Origin: Firmicutes bacterium M10-2
GTDB taxonomy: Bacteria; Bacillota_I; Bacilli_A; Erysipelotrichales; Erysipelotrichaceae
Direction of reading: 5' to 3'
Length of the DNA stretch: 64,000 nucleotides
NCBI GenBank assembly: GCA_000403415.2
Contig: KE159697.1
Location: 105,476-169,475, forward strand
In this document: positions 8,022 through 16,778 of the stretch, piece by piece
Position numbering within the stretch: position 1 is the stretch's first letter
Layout: each line of letters starts with the position of its first letter
The notes under the pieces: model-generated
Databases searched by the model: none
Told to the model about the DNA's origin: nothing
Seen by the model: only the letters and a program-made list of their open reading frames with translations
Translations under genes and position numbers: made by a program

Positions 8022-8831
8022 TTACTGCGGAGTACGGCCCAGACTTGCAAGAATCCCGCCATCCACATACAAAATTTGTCCGTTCACGAAATCCGAAGCC
8101 GCCGAAGCCAAAAAGACAGCCGGTCCTTCCAAATCTTCAGGGCTTCCCCAGCGATGGGCCGGAGTTTTCGCCAAAATAAATGCGTCAAACGGATTGGGGG
8201 AACCATCCGCCTGCGGCTGACGAAGCGGTGCTGTCTGGCTCGTTGCGATATATCCGGGACCGATTCCGTTGCATTGGATATTGTATTCGCCGAATTCCGC
8301 ACAAATATTTCTTGTCAGCATTTTCAATCCGCCTTTTGCGGCTGCGTATCCGGCCACTGTTTCCCTTCCAAGCTCGGACATCAGCGAGCAGATATTGATG
8401 ATCTTGCCTGCATTATTGCGGATCATGCCCGGAAGCACTGCCTTTGCCATGATAAACGGACCGGCTAGGTCAACGTCCACGACTTTTCGAAAATCCTCAG
8501 CTGACATTTCAAGCATACTTTTTCTCTGGATAATTCCTGCGTTATTCACAAGAATATCCACAGTTCCTACTTCGGCTTCGATTTTTGCCATCATCGCATT
8601 CACCTGACTCGTATCTGTCACATCACATACATATCCATGCGCTTCGATGCCCTGTTTGGCATAAGCTTTTCTTGCCTCTTCGTTTTTCGATTCGCTTCGT
8701 CCATTAAAACAAACGGTTGCACCGGCTTTTCCAAGGGCTACGGCAATTCCGAACCCGATCCCGTGGGTCGCACCTGTTACGAGTGCGACCTTTCCGTTCA
8801 GGCTGAACTGGGATTCGATATATGTATTCAT
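8022..8831 (-). CDS. kduD: KduD-type short-chain dehydrogenase (2-dehydro-3-deoxy-D-gluconate 5-dehydrogenase)
   Basis: This NAD(P)-dependent SDR should reduce 2,5-diketo-3-deoxygluconate to 2-keto-3-deoxygluconate, the step after KduI. The 269-aa protein starts FSLNGKVALVTGATHGIGFG (cofactor loop TGxxxGIG), has NNAG, a catalytic Ser in SLMSELG and the YAAAKGG active site. Near the C-terminus is FVNGQILYVDGG. The start at 8831 has GGAGG nine bases upstream, and its ATG overlaps the LacI stop as ATGA. A longer open frame upstream is only the out-of-frame LacI tail. The close relative gluconate 5-dehydrogenase is an alternative name, but kduI in the same operon favours KduD. Confidence 0.9.
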   Translation of the reverse strand: MNTYIESQFSLNGKVALVTGATHGIGFGIAVALGKAGATVCFNGRSESKNEEARKAYAKQGIEAHGYVCDVTDTSQVNAMMAKIEAEVGTVDILVNNAGIIQRKSMLEMSAEDFRKVVDVDLAGPFIMAKAVLPGMIRNNAGKIINICSLMSELGRETVAGYAAAKGGLKMLTRNICAEFGEYNIQCNGIGPGYIATSQTAPLRQPQADGSPNPFDAFILAKTPAHRWGSPEDLEGPAVFLASAASDFVNGQILYVDGGILASLGRTPQ

Positions 8832-9901
8832 AGGTCTTGTCCTCCATTTTCGTTTTCCTTCATTGTTTTTTCCTTTTCTTCTTTTCTTTTTTTTATTTTC
8901 ATTGTCGAACCGCATTCATGCAGCGTGCATTCGAAAATACGGCCCGGCACTTGTTCTTTTTTGTCCATGATCACATCTAGCAGCATACTTGCAGCCTGAA
9001 AGCCTGCCTCATAAGAAGGATGTACGATTGTGGTTACGCTCGGGGTCACCATTTCTGTCCATTCCAGTGAATCAAAACCCATCAAGCCAATATGGTCGGG
9101 CATCCATTCATGATAACGACGCAAAGCAAGAAATACTGCTTTGAGCAATTCAGGGGTTGTTACGAAAAAGCATGTCCGCTCTTCGATTCGAATGTGTTGG
9201 AGCAGCTCGAATTCCAGATGAGTCAAATCATCTGGATCATGTACGTAAATTGTCTTGCTGCGTAAATGGTGTAAATTAATGAAATGATCGAACGCCAGAC
9301 ATCTTTGTGCGATTGTCGCATGTCGGCCGGGTTCTTCTGTCACCATGATCATTCGAGTATATCCTGTTTCGATCATTTGCTCCAACACGTTGTATACTAC
9401 CTCGTAATCATTGAAACGAACCCAATTCCAGTATGGGGAGATGTGGGGCGGATTATACACGACGAGCGGTCTTTGTCCTCCTACAGTTTTCCACAGCAAA
9501 TCAAAACTTTCGCTCGGATTAACAATAAAGCCATCGACATTTTGAGCCTTCATCTTTTCAATTTGACGTCGTTCTTCGTCAAGATCCCAATTCGAGGTCG
9601 CTACAATCATTTGATAGTTGTTTTTTTTCAGGCAATCTTCCACACCATCAATAAACCGAGATTTTTCCCAATTTGCGGACGAGCGCATAATGACCCCAAT
9701 CATGAATGATTGTTTATTGTTCAGCGAACGTGCCAAAACATTAGGAACAAAATCCGTTTCTTCTATTGCTGCCTCGATCTTTGCCCGGGTCTTATTTGAC
9801 ATTTTCTCGAATTTTTGATTGATGTAAAACGATACGGTGGTTCTCGATACCCCGGCTTTTTTAGCGATGTCGGCAATCGTTACTGAATTCTTTTTACGCA
9901 T
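8828..9901 (-). CDS. LacI family regulator, probable KdgR-type repressor of the kdu operon
   Basis: The N-terminal HTH (VTIADIAKKAGVSRTTVSFYIN) is followed by the hinge NVLARSLNNKQSFMIGVI and a periplasmic-binding-protein-like effector domain ending with GLMGFDSLEWTEMVTPSVTTI. The protein is about 357 aa from the Met at 9901. Earlier in-frame Met codons (9910, 9916) are possible starts, but a GAGG motif fits 9901 best. It is the first gene of the kdu operon and is translationally coupled to kduD, so it is likely an autoregulator responding to a keto-deoxyuronate. The Lys/Glu-rich C-terminal tail (KIKKRKEEKEK) is unusual for LacI proteins. Confidence 0.9.
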   Translation of the reverse strand: MRKKNSVTIADIAKKAGVSRTTVSFYINQKFEKMSNKTRAKIEAAIEETDFVPNVLARSLNNKQSFMIGVIMRSSANWEKSRFIDGVEDCLKKNNYQMIVATSNWDLDEERRQIEKMKAQNVDGFIVNPSESFDLLWKTVGGQRPLVVYNPPHISPYWNWVRFNDYEVVYNVLEQMIETGYTRMIMVTEEPGRHATIAQRCLAFDHFINLHHLRSKTIYVHDPDDLTHLEFELLQHIRIEERTCFFVTTPELLKAVFLALRRYHEWMPDHIGLMGFDSLEWTEMVTPSVTTIVHPSYEAGFQAASMLLDVIMDKKEQVPGRIFECTLHECGSTMKIKKRKEEKEKTMKENENGGQDL

Positions 9902-10097
9902 AACTTCCATCCTCATTCTTTCCAATCGGAATCCGAGGAATCCAAAAAGCTTTCCTTCGGTATTTTTGCACAATGGACCTGCAATCCATCATCCAGATTC
10001 ATATTCCGGAAATTTTATTCTTTTTGATTTTACACCTTTTATGTAGAATTCATTGCATTTTTCATCAATCCGGCAAATAAATCTTTATATGAAAGGA

Positions 10098-10129
10098 AAA
10101 GGATGGTGTTCCGGGAATCATCATCCTTT
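10098..10129 (-). terminator. Intrinsic terminator after the permease gene
   Basis: AAAGGATG and CATCCTTT arms with a T-rich tail on the minus strand lie 20 bases after the permease stop codon. It separates the permease from the lacI-kdu unit. Confidence 0.75.
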
Positions 10130-10149
10130 ATTGGAAGTCGTTTTTGCTC

Positions 10150-11508
10150 CTATAACCCCATGCCATACATGAAATAGTTCATGAGTAGCAGCAAGGCACC
10201 GATTACCCAGCCTACAGGAATCGTATATTTCATGAATCCTCTTGAGCTGACTTTTGTATAACCAAGTCCCCAAGCGACCCATGACTGGGTGATATCCAAA
10301 TGCTGAGGAACGATTGTCGTAACCGCAAACAGCGGATAGAGGAATGCGACCGGCAAATCGGCGGCTACGCCCAAAATAACAACTGCGACGGCTGTTCCGC
10401 ATCCGACCAAATTGGTTGGCCCACGGAAGAATCCGGCTGGCAGCAGCACAGCAAGCAGCAATGTCAAACCAAGAGCACTGTGCGGAACGATCCCTCCGAT
10501 AATCGATTCAAAATAAGGACCTGCGTAAACCGCAACATTGTTGAACATGGCCAAAGTCAGCAAGAATCCGATCATCGGAGCCACATCGATCGAACCATCT
10601 GTAAACAGTTTTGAAATGAGCTGGGCAATCTTGTCATATCCGTTTTTCAGTTTGCCGCATGTCAGCAATGCAAATAAAGCTGCCACGAAGAAAGCCGGAA
10701 TGACTTGCAGCTTCAAAAGCACAACAAGCAAGATCGGCAAAATAACCGAAATCCACGAAATAGCCGGCGCATCTCCTTGCGGTTGACTGTTTGGCGTAAC
10801 GGCTGCCCAAGCGTGTGATTTTTCATGACGTGAAAGAGCAATGCAGGAAACAATCATGACGATTACGAAAGCGACTGCGGCCGCGATCGCACCAAAGCGG
10901 AAGTAATCTTGGAACGTGTATGCCACATCGGCAAATTTTCCCGGATCCATACCATCCAAAATTCCCTGATATTGTTTAAAGTTGGTCACATTCGCTAAAA
11001 TTCCGCACATGATCGATCCCATGAAGCTAAACAAAGCAATCGAGGAAGGAATGCCAAGTGCCTGCATAATCGGTAAAGCGATAACCGCCATCGCAATCAC
11101 AGGACCGATTCCGGTCATCGATGTGAAACATAGCAATACGACAAAACACAGTAGCGTCATCGTGATCTTCGGCTTATCGCCGCCAAGTTCGACTACCTTG
11201 CGGATCAATGTAGATGCGATGCCTGTTTCGATCAGGACTCGACCGAAGAAAGCACCAAAGAAAATATTAACGAGAATCGACTTTGCGTACCCTTCCGGAC
11301 CGGCCTGGAATACATTGCCGATAATATCGATGATTGACATGTCTGTCATTTGCGGATTTGGCGCAAATGCATTTCCGATCAAAACCAAAATAAGCCAAAG
11401 TGTTGTGATAATTAAGAATCCTACCATCAGGTTCTTTCCTTTTACGGCATAATAGATCAATCCGACTAGGGAAAGAAGAAGCAGGATACCAATGATAATG
11501 CTACTCAT
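10150..11508 (-). CDS. GntP/CitM-like permease of the ion transporter superfamily
   Basis: This 452-aa membrane protein has about 12 hydrophobic helices. Segments such as FFGAFFGRVLIETGIASTLI, TSMTGIGPVIAMAVIALPIM and a mirrored LLPAGFFRGPTNLVGCGTA fit the inverted-repeat architecture of gluconate/citrate-type secondary carriers. I cannot assign a substrate. It lies between the hydantoinase-like operon upstream and the kdu operon downstream, with its own terminator, so it could serve either. An organic acid or uronate-derived substrate is plausible. AGGAGG precedes the ATG by about 12 bases. An inverted repeat (GGTACG/CGTACC) sits 34 bases upstream of the start. Confidence 0.7.
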   Translation of the reverse strand: MSSIIIGILLLLSLVGLIYYAVKGKNLMVGFLIITTLWLILVLIGNAFAPNPQMTDMSIIDIIGNVFQAGPEGYAKSILVNIFFGAFFGRVLIETGIASTLIRKVVELGGDKPKITMTLLCFVVLLCFTSMTGIGPVIAMAVIALPIMQALGIPSSIALFSFMGSIMCGILANVTNFKQYQGILDGMDPGKFADVAYTFQDYFRFGAIAAAVAFVIVMIVSCIALSRHEKSHAWAAVTPNSQPQGDAPAISWISVILPILLVVLLKLQVIPAFFVAALFALLTCGKLKNGYDKIAQLISKLFTDGSIDVAPMIGFLLTLAMFNNVAVYAGPYFESIIGGIVPHSALGLTLLLAVLLPAGFFRGPTNLVGCGTAVAVVILGVAADLPVAFLYPLFAVTTIVPQHLDITQSWVAWGLGYTKVSSRGFMKYTIPVGWVIGALLLLMNYFMYGMGL

Positions 11509-11541
11509 GATATATGAATCCTCCTATGTAAATTACTTGCA

Positions 11542-11562
11542 GGTACGATATCATCGCGTACC
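11542..11562. promoter_or_regulatory. Inverted repeat upstream of the permease gene
   Basis: GGTACG and CGTACC arms are separated by nine bases. Read on the plus strand it is followed by TTTTTATAT, so it could be a plus-strand terminator. Read on the minus strand it lies between the M28 peptidase gene and the permease start, where an operator or processing hairpin would fit. No regulator is assigned. Confidence 0.35.
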
Positions 11563-11622
11563 TTTTTATATAACATCGACTGATTTCTCGTTTCCCGGAA
11601 TTTTTTAAACGGCATCAGTATG

Positions 11623-12366
11623 TTATCGAATAAATGCTTCCTGTAAATGACAAACCACATTTTCCATACTTTCGGGCATCAAAATGTCAGGATCGTCAAG
11701 CAAGCCTCCATGAATTGTCTGACTAACTTCCAACGAACCGATGACTTCGGCGACATCCGTTGTGAGATCCGGAAAAGCTTCCAGAGCCTTTAAAGCATAA
11801 GCGTCCTTTTCTGGCAAAACGCTCATCCGCATCAATGGCCGCTGCAGCAAACCGAGCACTCGATCATCACTTTCCGGCAGAAAGCAAGAAGAAAGCAAAT
11901 GGTATTTTTTTCGAATCCTTGTGGCAGTCAGCTTCCGAAAAGTTCGGCAAAACCGCCCGCGGCAGATCCAGTACGTCATGCAGTTTCCGTAACCGCACAC
12001 ATCCAGCACGATCATGCACTCGATGCGATCTTTTGGCGCTTCCTGGCAAAAAAGCTTCGCACCTGTATGCCCGCTCTCTTCCCCATCGAGGAATACAGCC
12101 CGGCATCGGCTGGTTTCCAGCAGCTTGATCACGATTGCGATCGAAGCAAGATTGTCGTTGGCTCCCGAACTTTCGGGAACAACATCATGATGGGCACACA
12201 ATAAAGGCTTTTTCTCCTTGTTGTCAAAATCGCCTGCCAGGATATTGACGACATCTTTTGTTTTTTGGATCTGTATAGGGATCTCGTGTTGATCCAAGAT
12301 TTCAATCAGACGGTTGATTCGTTCCGTTTTCGAACATCTGCTCAAATACCGAACGATCTCTTTCAT
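11623..12366 (-). CDS. M28-like zinc aminopeptidase
   Basis: This 247-aa protein has the metal-site pattern of M28/M20-type exopeptidases: PLLCAHHDVVPES (first His), GANDNLASIAI (bridging Asp), LDGEESGHTG (catalytic Glu pair), LDVCGYGN (Asp) and a late His in TIHGGLLDD. It lacks a signal peptide, so it should act in the cytosol. The chosen start overlaps the stop of the preceding HExxH gene as ATGA. It is the last gene of the galM-hyuA unit. The middle of the protein (TATRIRKKYHLLSSCF) matches the family less well, and it is shorter than typical 300-aa members. The substrate is unknown; an N-carbamoyl or amide product of the HyuA reaction is a speculation from context. Confidence 0.75.
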   Translation of the reverse strand: MKEIVRYLSRCSKTERINRLIEILDQHEIPIQIQKTKDVVNILAGDFDNKEKKPLLCAHHDVVPESSGANDNLASIAIVIKLLETSRCRAVFLDGEESGHTGAKLFCQEAPKDRIECMIVLDVCGYGNCMTYWICRGRFCRTFRKLTATRIRKKYHLLSSCFLPESDDRVLGLLQRPLMRMSVLPEKDAYALKALEAFPDLTTDVAEVIGSLEVSQTIHGGLLDDPDILMPESMENVVCHLQEAFIR

Positions 12367-13142
12367 GATTTCCAATCAGGCAAGGAAGGCTTTCGTCCGG
12401 CTGCCTGCATCATTTCGTCGTACAGGGCGCTTCCTGCGATTGGCGAATAGCCGAAAGCAAGGAAGGCGTCAAGCACATAGGCCGAAAAAGACAGACCGTT
12501 CAATCGGCTTGCGAAAGCCATTGCTGCGATTTCGCTAAGTACGGCGACCGGACTTCGATTGACAAACCATCCAAGTTTCCAGAGCTCGACAGTATATGTC
12601 TTTGTCCAAAGTGTCGGATCTTTGAGCTCACATACATGAAACAATTCATGGGCAATCAAAATTTGAGCAAGATCGATCGGTTCCGGCAGGACTTCGTACA
12701 CGCCTTTTTCCGAAAAAAGGGCTTCGCCTTTTTCGATTCCGTCTTGGTAAACATAAATCGTATCCGGTTCTTTGAACTCGGCAAATAAGATGCGGGAACG
12801 GCTTTGGGGCATGTGGGGAAAGCGCACATCCATTCCCATGATCCGAGCCAATTGTTCGGGTGAAATATTTCCGTACGCTGCAAGGCACTCCTCTGCCTTT
12901 TTGTGACCGCAAATCATTGCTTTTTCATACATATCCCGTCGTTGGGTATCTGTGAAACGGCCATTCATAGGTTCTCGCGAAAATGCGTATTTCCACCAAT
13001 CGGCTTCGGGAATTGCCGTCAAATCTTTCATTAGGACTTTTGCGCTTTGTATCGTTGTGTCCGGAATCGAAACTTCCGGCTTCCCTAATAAGGAGCGTGC
13101 GAAACGATGGGCAAAGGAAGGCCGTTCGTTAGAAGATGTCAT
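12363..13142 (-). CDS. Putative HExxH metal-dependent hydrolase
   Basis: This 259-aa protein of unknown function has a zinc-protease motif HELFH in IDLAQILIAHELFHVCE around residue 180. A downstream SEIAAMAFASRL contains a Glu that could be the third ligand of a gluzincin-like site. There is no signal peptide or transmembrane segment. The ATG at 13142 has GGAG seven bases upstream and overlaps the end of hyuA by 14 bases. It is followed by the M28 peptidase gene with an ATGA overlap. The tight coupling to a hydantoinase-type ATPase subunit and a peptidase suggests a joint amide or peptide catabolic function, but the reaction cannot be named. Confidence 0.65.
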   Translation of the reverse strand: MTSSNERPSFAHRFARSLLGKPEVSIPDTTIQSAKVLMKDLTAIPEADWWKYAFSREPMNGRFTDTQRRDMYEKAMICGHKKAEECLAAYGNISPEQLARIMGMDVRFPHMPQSRSRILFAEFKEPDTIYVYQDGIEKGEALFSEKGVYEVLPEPIDLAQILIAHELFHVCELKDPTLWTKTYTVELWKLGWFVNRSPVAVLSEIAAMAFASRLNGLSFSAYVLDAFLAFGYSPIAGSALYDEMMQAAGRKPSLPDWKS

Positions 13143-15267
13143 TGCAGTCTCCAATCACGATAACGGCTTCGTTTGGATCGCGGTCCTGAATATCCAGATT
13201 CATCAAAAGTTCGTTTTGGTTCAAATCCACTGCGCTGTAATCGCATACACGCGGTCCGATGCACAAATAGTAATCCGGCCGCAGAATTGTTTCCGATTTA
13301 TAAATGGCCATATCTTCCCACATGGCTTCGACTGCCTCTTTATAATCTTTTGCCGGAAGGCATACTGCTTTGGCATTTGAACACTGAACACGGATAAAAC
13401 CTTTTTTATCAATGATGCGAATTGGCGTTTTTTCTGCTTTTTTTGCCGTAAACACATAAAAGTGATCTGTTTTGCATGAGCATTCGATATCATGAACTTC
13501 CGTTCCGAAATCTGCTGCTGCCAATTCGAGAGCTTCCTGTTCGGTACATTCTTTAAGCAAATCGGTCGTTTTCACTTCAGTCGATCCAGTTGCGATGGCT
13601 GTGACTTTTCCTGACTGGTTGTCGATTTCGATATGGACTTCCACCGTATCGGCGGCTGCTCCCGAGTCGATGCACGCATCGATGGCTTCCTTTTTCATCG
13701 CTGCGATATCTTGTTCGGTCGGATTCGGGATGACACGTTCGATAACATCGCGTACCATCGCAAGAGAAACACCGATTGAGGAAATAACTTCCGCATTTTC
13801 AGGAATCGAATATTGCAGTCCCATCTTTTTGGCGCAATACGGCACAAGTGATGCTGCGCCGCCTCCACAGCCGACCAACTTCATTGCATCGTGATCAAGA
13901 TGGTATTTTTCAGCCAGTGTGTTGATACATACGCTCACTTTTTCATAGTCTTTCTCCAAAATGTTTTCGGCGAGCTGCTCTATTGTGATATTGAGCTTGT
14001 CTGCGACCGGTTTCATCGCCTTGCGTGCACTTTCTGCGTTTCCGTAAGCAAAATATTTAGGATCGATCAGTCCAAGTACGTTGGCCGCATCTGTATTCGT
14101 GATCGTAATTCTTTTTCCGTTTTTCAGACGAATAACGACATAATCGTTCGGATCGCCTTTCTTGGGTGCAACCAGCTCAATTTGCGGATCTTCGATTTCA
14201 GCCGGATCGGTAAAGCAGGCATAGTCGCATCCAGCGATATGAGCAGAACGCGGACCCACATCGACAACTTCCTTATCGTTGATACGGATCATGGAACCGC
14301 CGGCACATCCTAGGATGCGCACATCAAGAGAATTGATATACGTGTCATGTCCGCCGATATTGGCGTAGTCAACGCCTGGGCGGCCGTTTTTGATGACACC
14401 GATGTTTGTTGTGGTACCTCCTACTTCGAAATAGATGGCGTTGGAAGCACGTAAATACATCAACGATCCCATGACCGAAGCGGCCGGTCCCGACAAAGCG
14501 GTTAAGATGGGGCGTTTACGCATTTCGCTGATTTCCATAACACCTCCATCGCCGCGCATGATCATCAAAGGAACCTTGACACCGGCATTTTTGACCGATG
14601 TTTCGGTTGCGTTCGCAGTTGCAACCATCTTAGGAAGAATCGATGCGTTAATAGCGGCCGTTCGTGTACGACGAGTCAATCCATAAAGCTTTGTGATGTC
14701 GGATCCCATCGTGACCGGCAATCCGAGTTCGGTCGCTTCATTGTAGATCATTCGTTCTTCATCTTGACAATCGACACCGAAAGCCATGGAAGCGACAATG
14801 ACTTCCGAATTCTGACTTGCCAAGTTTTCGATTGCACTATGTATAGTTTGTTTGCATAGTTTCTTTTTAGGAATGTATTCGTTGCAGATTGGAATCTTTT
14901 TTCCGGTTTTTTCGTCAAGAACGACATCTTTCAGGCATAGCTGGCGTTTTGCGAGAAAACCTTCCAATCCGTTGCCGGCGCATCCGATGATGCCTACCGG
15001 TGCCACATCGCCTTCGATAAAAGCGTTGGTTGCCTGCGTTGTGGAATGGGCAACAAATACGACATCCTCCGGAGAGATGTTGTTTTCCCGAAGACAGTTT
15101 TCAAACGACTGAATAACACCGAGAGCAACACCTTCCTTCGCGTCATGTGTTGTTTTTACTTCGTTTTTTCCGATAATCTCATGGGTTTCGTTGTCCATGG
15201 CGACGCATTTGGTGTGCGTTCCGCCAACATCGATACCCATTCTTACCTTGCGAGATGTATTTTTCAT
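13129..15267 (-). CDS. Hydantoinase/oxoprolinase family protein (HyuA-like)
   Basis: This 712-aa protein has the ASKHA-fold ATPase core of HyuA/5-oxoprolinase subunits. It contains MGIDVGGTHTKCVAM (phosphate 1 loop), AHSTTQATNAFIEG, MRGDGGVMEISEM, LSGPAASVMG and a second FEVGGTTTNIGV site, and ends with a C-terminal oxoprolinase-like domain. Family members use ATP to open cyclic amides (hydantoins, 5-oxoproline) or carboxylate ketones. No HyuB-like partner is present; instead two metallohydrolase genes follow in overlapping frames. AAGGAGG precedes the start, and an imperfect GTAAAC-type palindrome lies at 15292-15309 in the gap after galM. The substrate is unknown. Confidence 0.85.
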   Translation of the reverse strand: MKNTSRKVRMGIDVGGTHTKCVAMDNETHEIIGKNEVKTTHDAKEGVALGVIQSFENCLRENNISPEDVVFVAHSTTQATNAFIEGDVAPVGIIGCAGNGLEGFLAKRQLCLKDVVLDEKTGKKIPICNEYIPKKKLCKQTIHSAIENLASQNSEVIVASMAFGVDCQDEERMIYNEATELGLPVTMGSDITKLYGLTRRTRTAAINASILPKMVATANATETSVKNAGVKVPLMIMRGDGGVMEISEMRKRPILTALSGPAASVMGSLMYLRASNAIYFEVGGTTTNIGVIKNGRPGVDYANIGGHDTYINSLDVRILGCAGGSMIRINDKEVVDVGPRSAHIAGCDYACFTDPAEIEDPQIELVAPKKGDPNDYVVIRLKNGKRITITNTDAANVLGLIDPKYFAYGNAESARKAMKPVADKLNITIEQLAENILEKDYEKVSVCINTLAEKYHLDHDAMKLVGCGGGAASLVPYCAKKMGLQYSIPENAEVISSIGVSLAMVRDVIERVIPNPTEQDIAAMKKEAIDACIDSGAAADTVEVHIEIDNQSGKVTAIATGSTEVKTTDLLKECTEQEALELAAADFGTEVHDIECSCKTDHFYVFTAKKAEKTPIRIIDKKGFIRVQCSNAKAVCLPAKDYKEAVEAMWEDMAIYKSETILRPDYYLCIGPRVCDYSAVDLNQNELLMNLDIQDRDPNEAVIVIGDCNDIF

Positions 15268-15291
15268 TGGGTTCCTCCTTGAATTGATTGG

Positions 15292-15309
15292 TTAAGTAGT
15301 TTACTAAAT
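15292..15309. promoter_or_regulatory. Imperfect GTAAAC-type palindrome before hyuA
   Basis: The sequence TTAAGTAGTTTACTAAAT carries the same AAGTA and GTTTACT words as the perfect palindrome before galM at 16352-16373, with a shorter centre. It lies 25 bases upstream of the hyuA start. Confidence 0.45.
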
Positions 15310-15328
15310 GGGGTTAAAAGAAAGAGGA

Positions 15329-16336
15329 TCAATCCTCGTCACTAAGCAGATATTCAATAATTTGTACGGATCGTTTGTTTGCAGGAAGGATCGGTTTCTC
15401 ATGTCCTTCATAATTGATGGCGTTCGGATAATATTCCGGTTCAAAGCAAACCCGTTCATGCTGTCCGTAATTTGTACCGTTATGTCCTGTATAATCGCCA
15501 TTCAAAAAGTTTCCGGTATAAAAATGGATTCCCGGCAAATTCGACCGTGTAACTAGTTTCAATCCGTTTGCTTTACACACAGCCATGTCCCGCAGACCAC
15601 TTCCGGGTACCGCATAATGATGATCATATCCATTCGTCATCCGAATCTGCAAATCATCGCTTTCAAAGTCTGTGCCTATCAATTTTCCTTTTCGAAAATC
15701 AAATGGGGTCCCTTCGCATGAAAGCAGTTGACCGGTTGCTGTACCCGTTTCATCATTTGGCGCATATTGATCGGCAAAAAGTGTTACTTCGTGATCGTTG
15801 ATCGTACCGTTTCCGTTCAAATTGAAATACGAATGGTTCGTGATTCCAAACAACGTTGTCTGATCGGTTTCTCCTTCGCATACGATATGAACGCCTTGTT
15901 CGTCAAGGGTATATGTGATGCGAATGTCCAAAGTTCCGGGATATCCTTCATCTCCATCGGGGCTGGTTGCAGTAAAGACGACTTGATTGTCATGCTCTTC
16001 CCCGTGGAAAAGCATTTTGTCAAAGCCATTCCATCCTCCGTGCAAAGAATTACGACCTTTATTGGCGGACACATGATATGTCGTTTTGTCAAGCGTAAAC
16101 GAAGCGTCTTTGATCCGATTTGCTACGCGTCCGATCATTGCACCGAAATGAGAAACATGATTTACATAGTCTTGGACATCATCAAAGCCTGCCACAATAT
16201 CGATATTTTTCTTGCGATCGATCAACGAAACAAGGGTTGCTCCGTAATCGCTTACACACATCACGAAACGATCGTTTTGAATAATAAATAAAGTAATTGG
16301 ATTTCCTCTTTGATCAATTCCGAATTTTTGTTTCAT
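15329..16336 (-). CDS. galM: Aldose 1-epimerase (galactose mutarotase)
   Basis: GalM interconverts alpha and beta anomers of aldoses in the cytosol. The 335-aa protein shows SDYGATLVSL near the N-terminus, GRVANRIKDASF, NSLHGGWNGFDK, the catalytic His in TNHSYFNLNG and the catalytic Glu region VCFEPEYYPNA. AGGAG precedes the ATG. It appears to be the first gene of a unit continuing into hyuA 61 bases downstream. A 22-bp perfect palindrome lies 15 bases before the start codon. Pairing with a hydantoinase cluster is unusual, and the anomerised sugar is not evident from neighbours. Confidence 0.92.
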   Translation of the reverse strand: MKQKFGIDQRGNPITLFIIQNDRFVMCVSDYGATLVSLIDRKKNIDIVAGFDDVQDYVNHVSHFGAMIGRVANRIKDASFTLDKTTYHVSANKGRNSLHGGWNGFDKMLFHGEEHDNQVVFTATSPDGDEGYPGTLDIRITYTLDEQGVHIVCEGETDQTTLFGITNHSYFNLNGNGTINDHEVTLFADQYAPNDETGTATGQLLSCEGTPFDFRKGKLIGTDFESDDLQIRMTNGYDHHYAVPGSGLRDMAVCKANGLKLVTRSNLPGIHFYTGNFLNGDYTGHNGTNYGQHERVCFEPEYYPNAINYEGHEKPILPANKRSVQIIEYLLSDED

Positions 16337-16351
16337 ATAAACTCCTGTTTT

Positions 16352-16373
16352 TTAAGTAAACTAGTTTACTTAA
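16352..16373. promoter_or_regulatory. 22-bp perfect palindrome, putative operator upstream of galM
   Basis: The core AAGTAAACTAGTTTACTT is flanked by TT and AA, giving perfect dyad symmetry over 22 bases, 15 bases upstream of the galM ATG. A related imperfect copy lies before hyuA. The spacing and AT-rich arms fit a GntR-type or similar dimeric repressor. No regulator gene is adjacent. Confidence 0.6.
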
Positions 16374-16541
16374 TGTTTAAAAATTTTTGATGCCCACGCA
16401 AAAACAAGTTTATCCTTGATTTACTTATATCAGATGCTCTAAACGTTTTGCCGAGCTTACAATGAAGGTGTAAGCCCTTTCACCATGATCATGCACGTGA
16501 TTTGCTCACTTTTTTTATAACATTTTTTTCTTCCGTAAAAA

Positions 16542-16562
16542 AAGGGATCCAAACGATCCCTG
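16542..16562. repeat. Target-site duplication (left) made of a terminator hairpin
   Basis: This 21-bp direct repeat contains AGGGATC and GATCCCT arms. On the minus strand it is followed by a seven-base T-tract, so it is the distal, functional-looking copy of the amtB terminator. Its twin is at 16754-16774. Confidence 0.8.
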
Positions 16563-16753
16563 CAGGCTGTTGACAAAGTCGATTTTTCAAATCGGCTTTG
16601 TCACAGCTTTTTATTTTTCTCCCACAAATGAATAAAAAAAGAGCAATTTGAGGTATTTAAGTACCTAATATTACTCTTTTTTTAGACCTTTTTACCCACT
16701 TTTATTTTATTGAAATTTAATTTTTTCAAAATAGGTAGTTTGTCAACACTCTG
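16563..16753. mobile_element. 191-bp MITE-like element, copy 1, inserted in the amtB terminator
   Basis: The ends are CAGGCTGTTGACAAA and, on the other strand, CAGAGTGTTGACAAA: 15-bp inverted repeats with two mismatches. A 21-bp direct repeat of the host terminator hairpin flanks the element. By eye the copy is identical to the one at 46905-47095. Inside are a hairpin with GACAAAG/CTTTGTC arms and a second long hairpin bounded by A- and T-tracts (about 16634-16684) that could terminate transcription both ways. There is no significant reading frame, so it needs a transposase in trans. Long palindromic target duplications are known for some IS30- and IS1182-family elements; the link to either family is inference. 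Confidence 0.85.
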
Positions 16754-16774
16754 AAGGGATCCAAACGATCCCTG
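16754..16774 (-). terminator. Proximal copy of the amtB terminator hairpin (target-site duplication)
   Basis: Identical to 16542-16562. It lies four bases after the amtB stop codon but is followed by the element end and not by a T-tract, so by itself it should terminate poorly. Confidence 0.75.
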
Positions 16775-16778
16775 TTTT

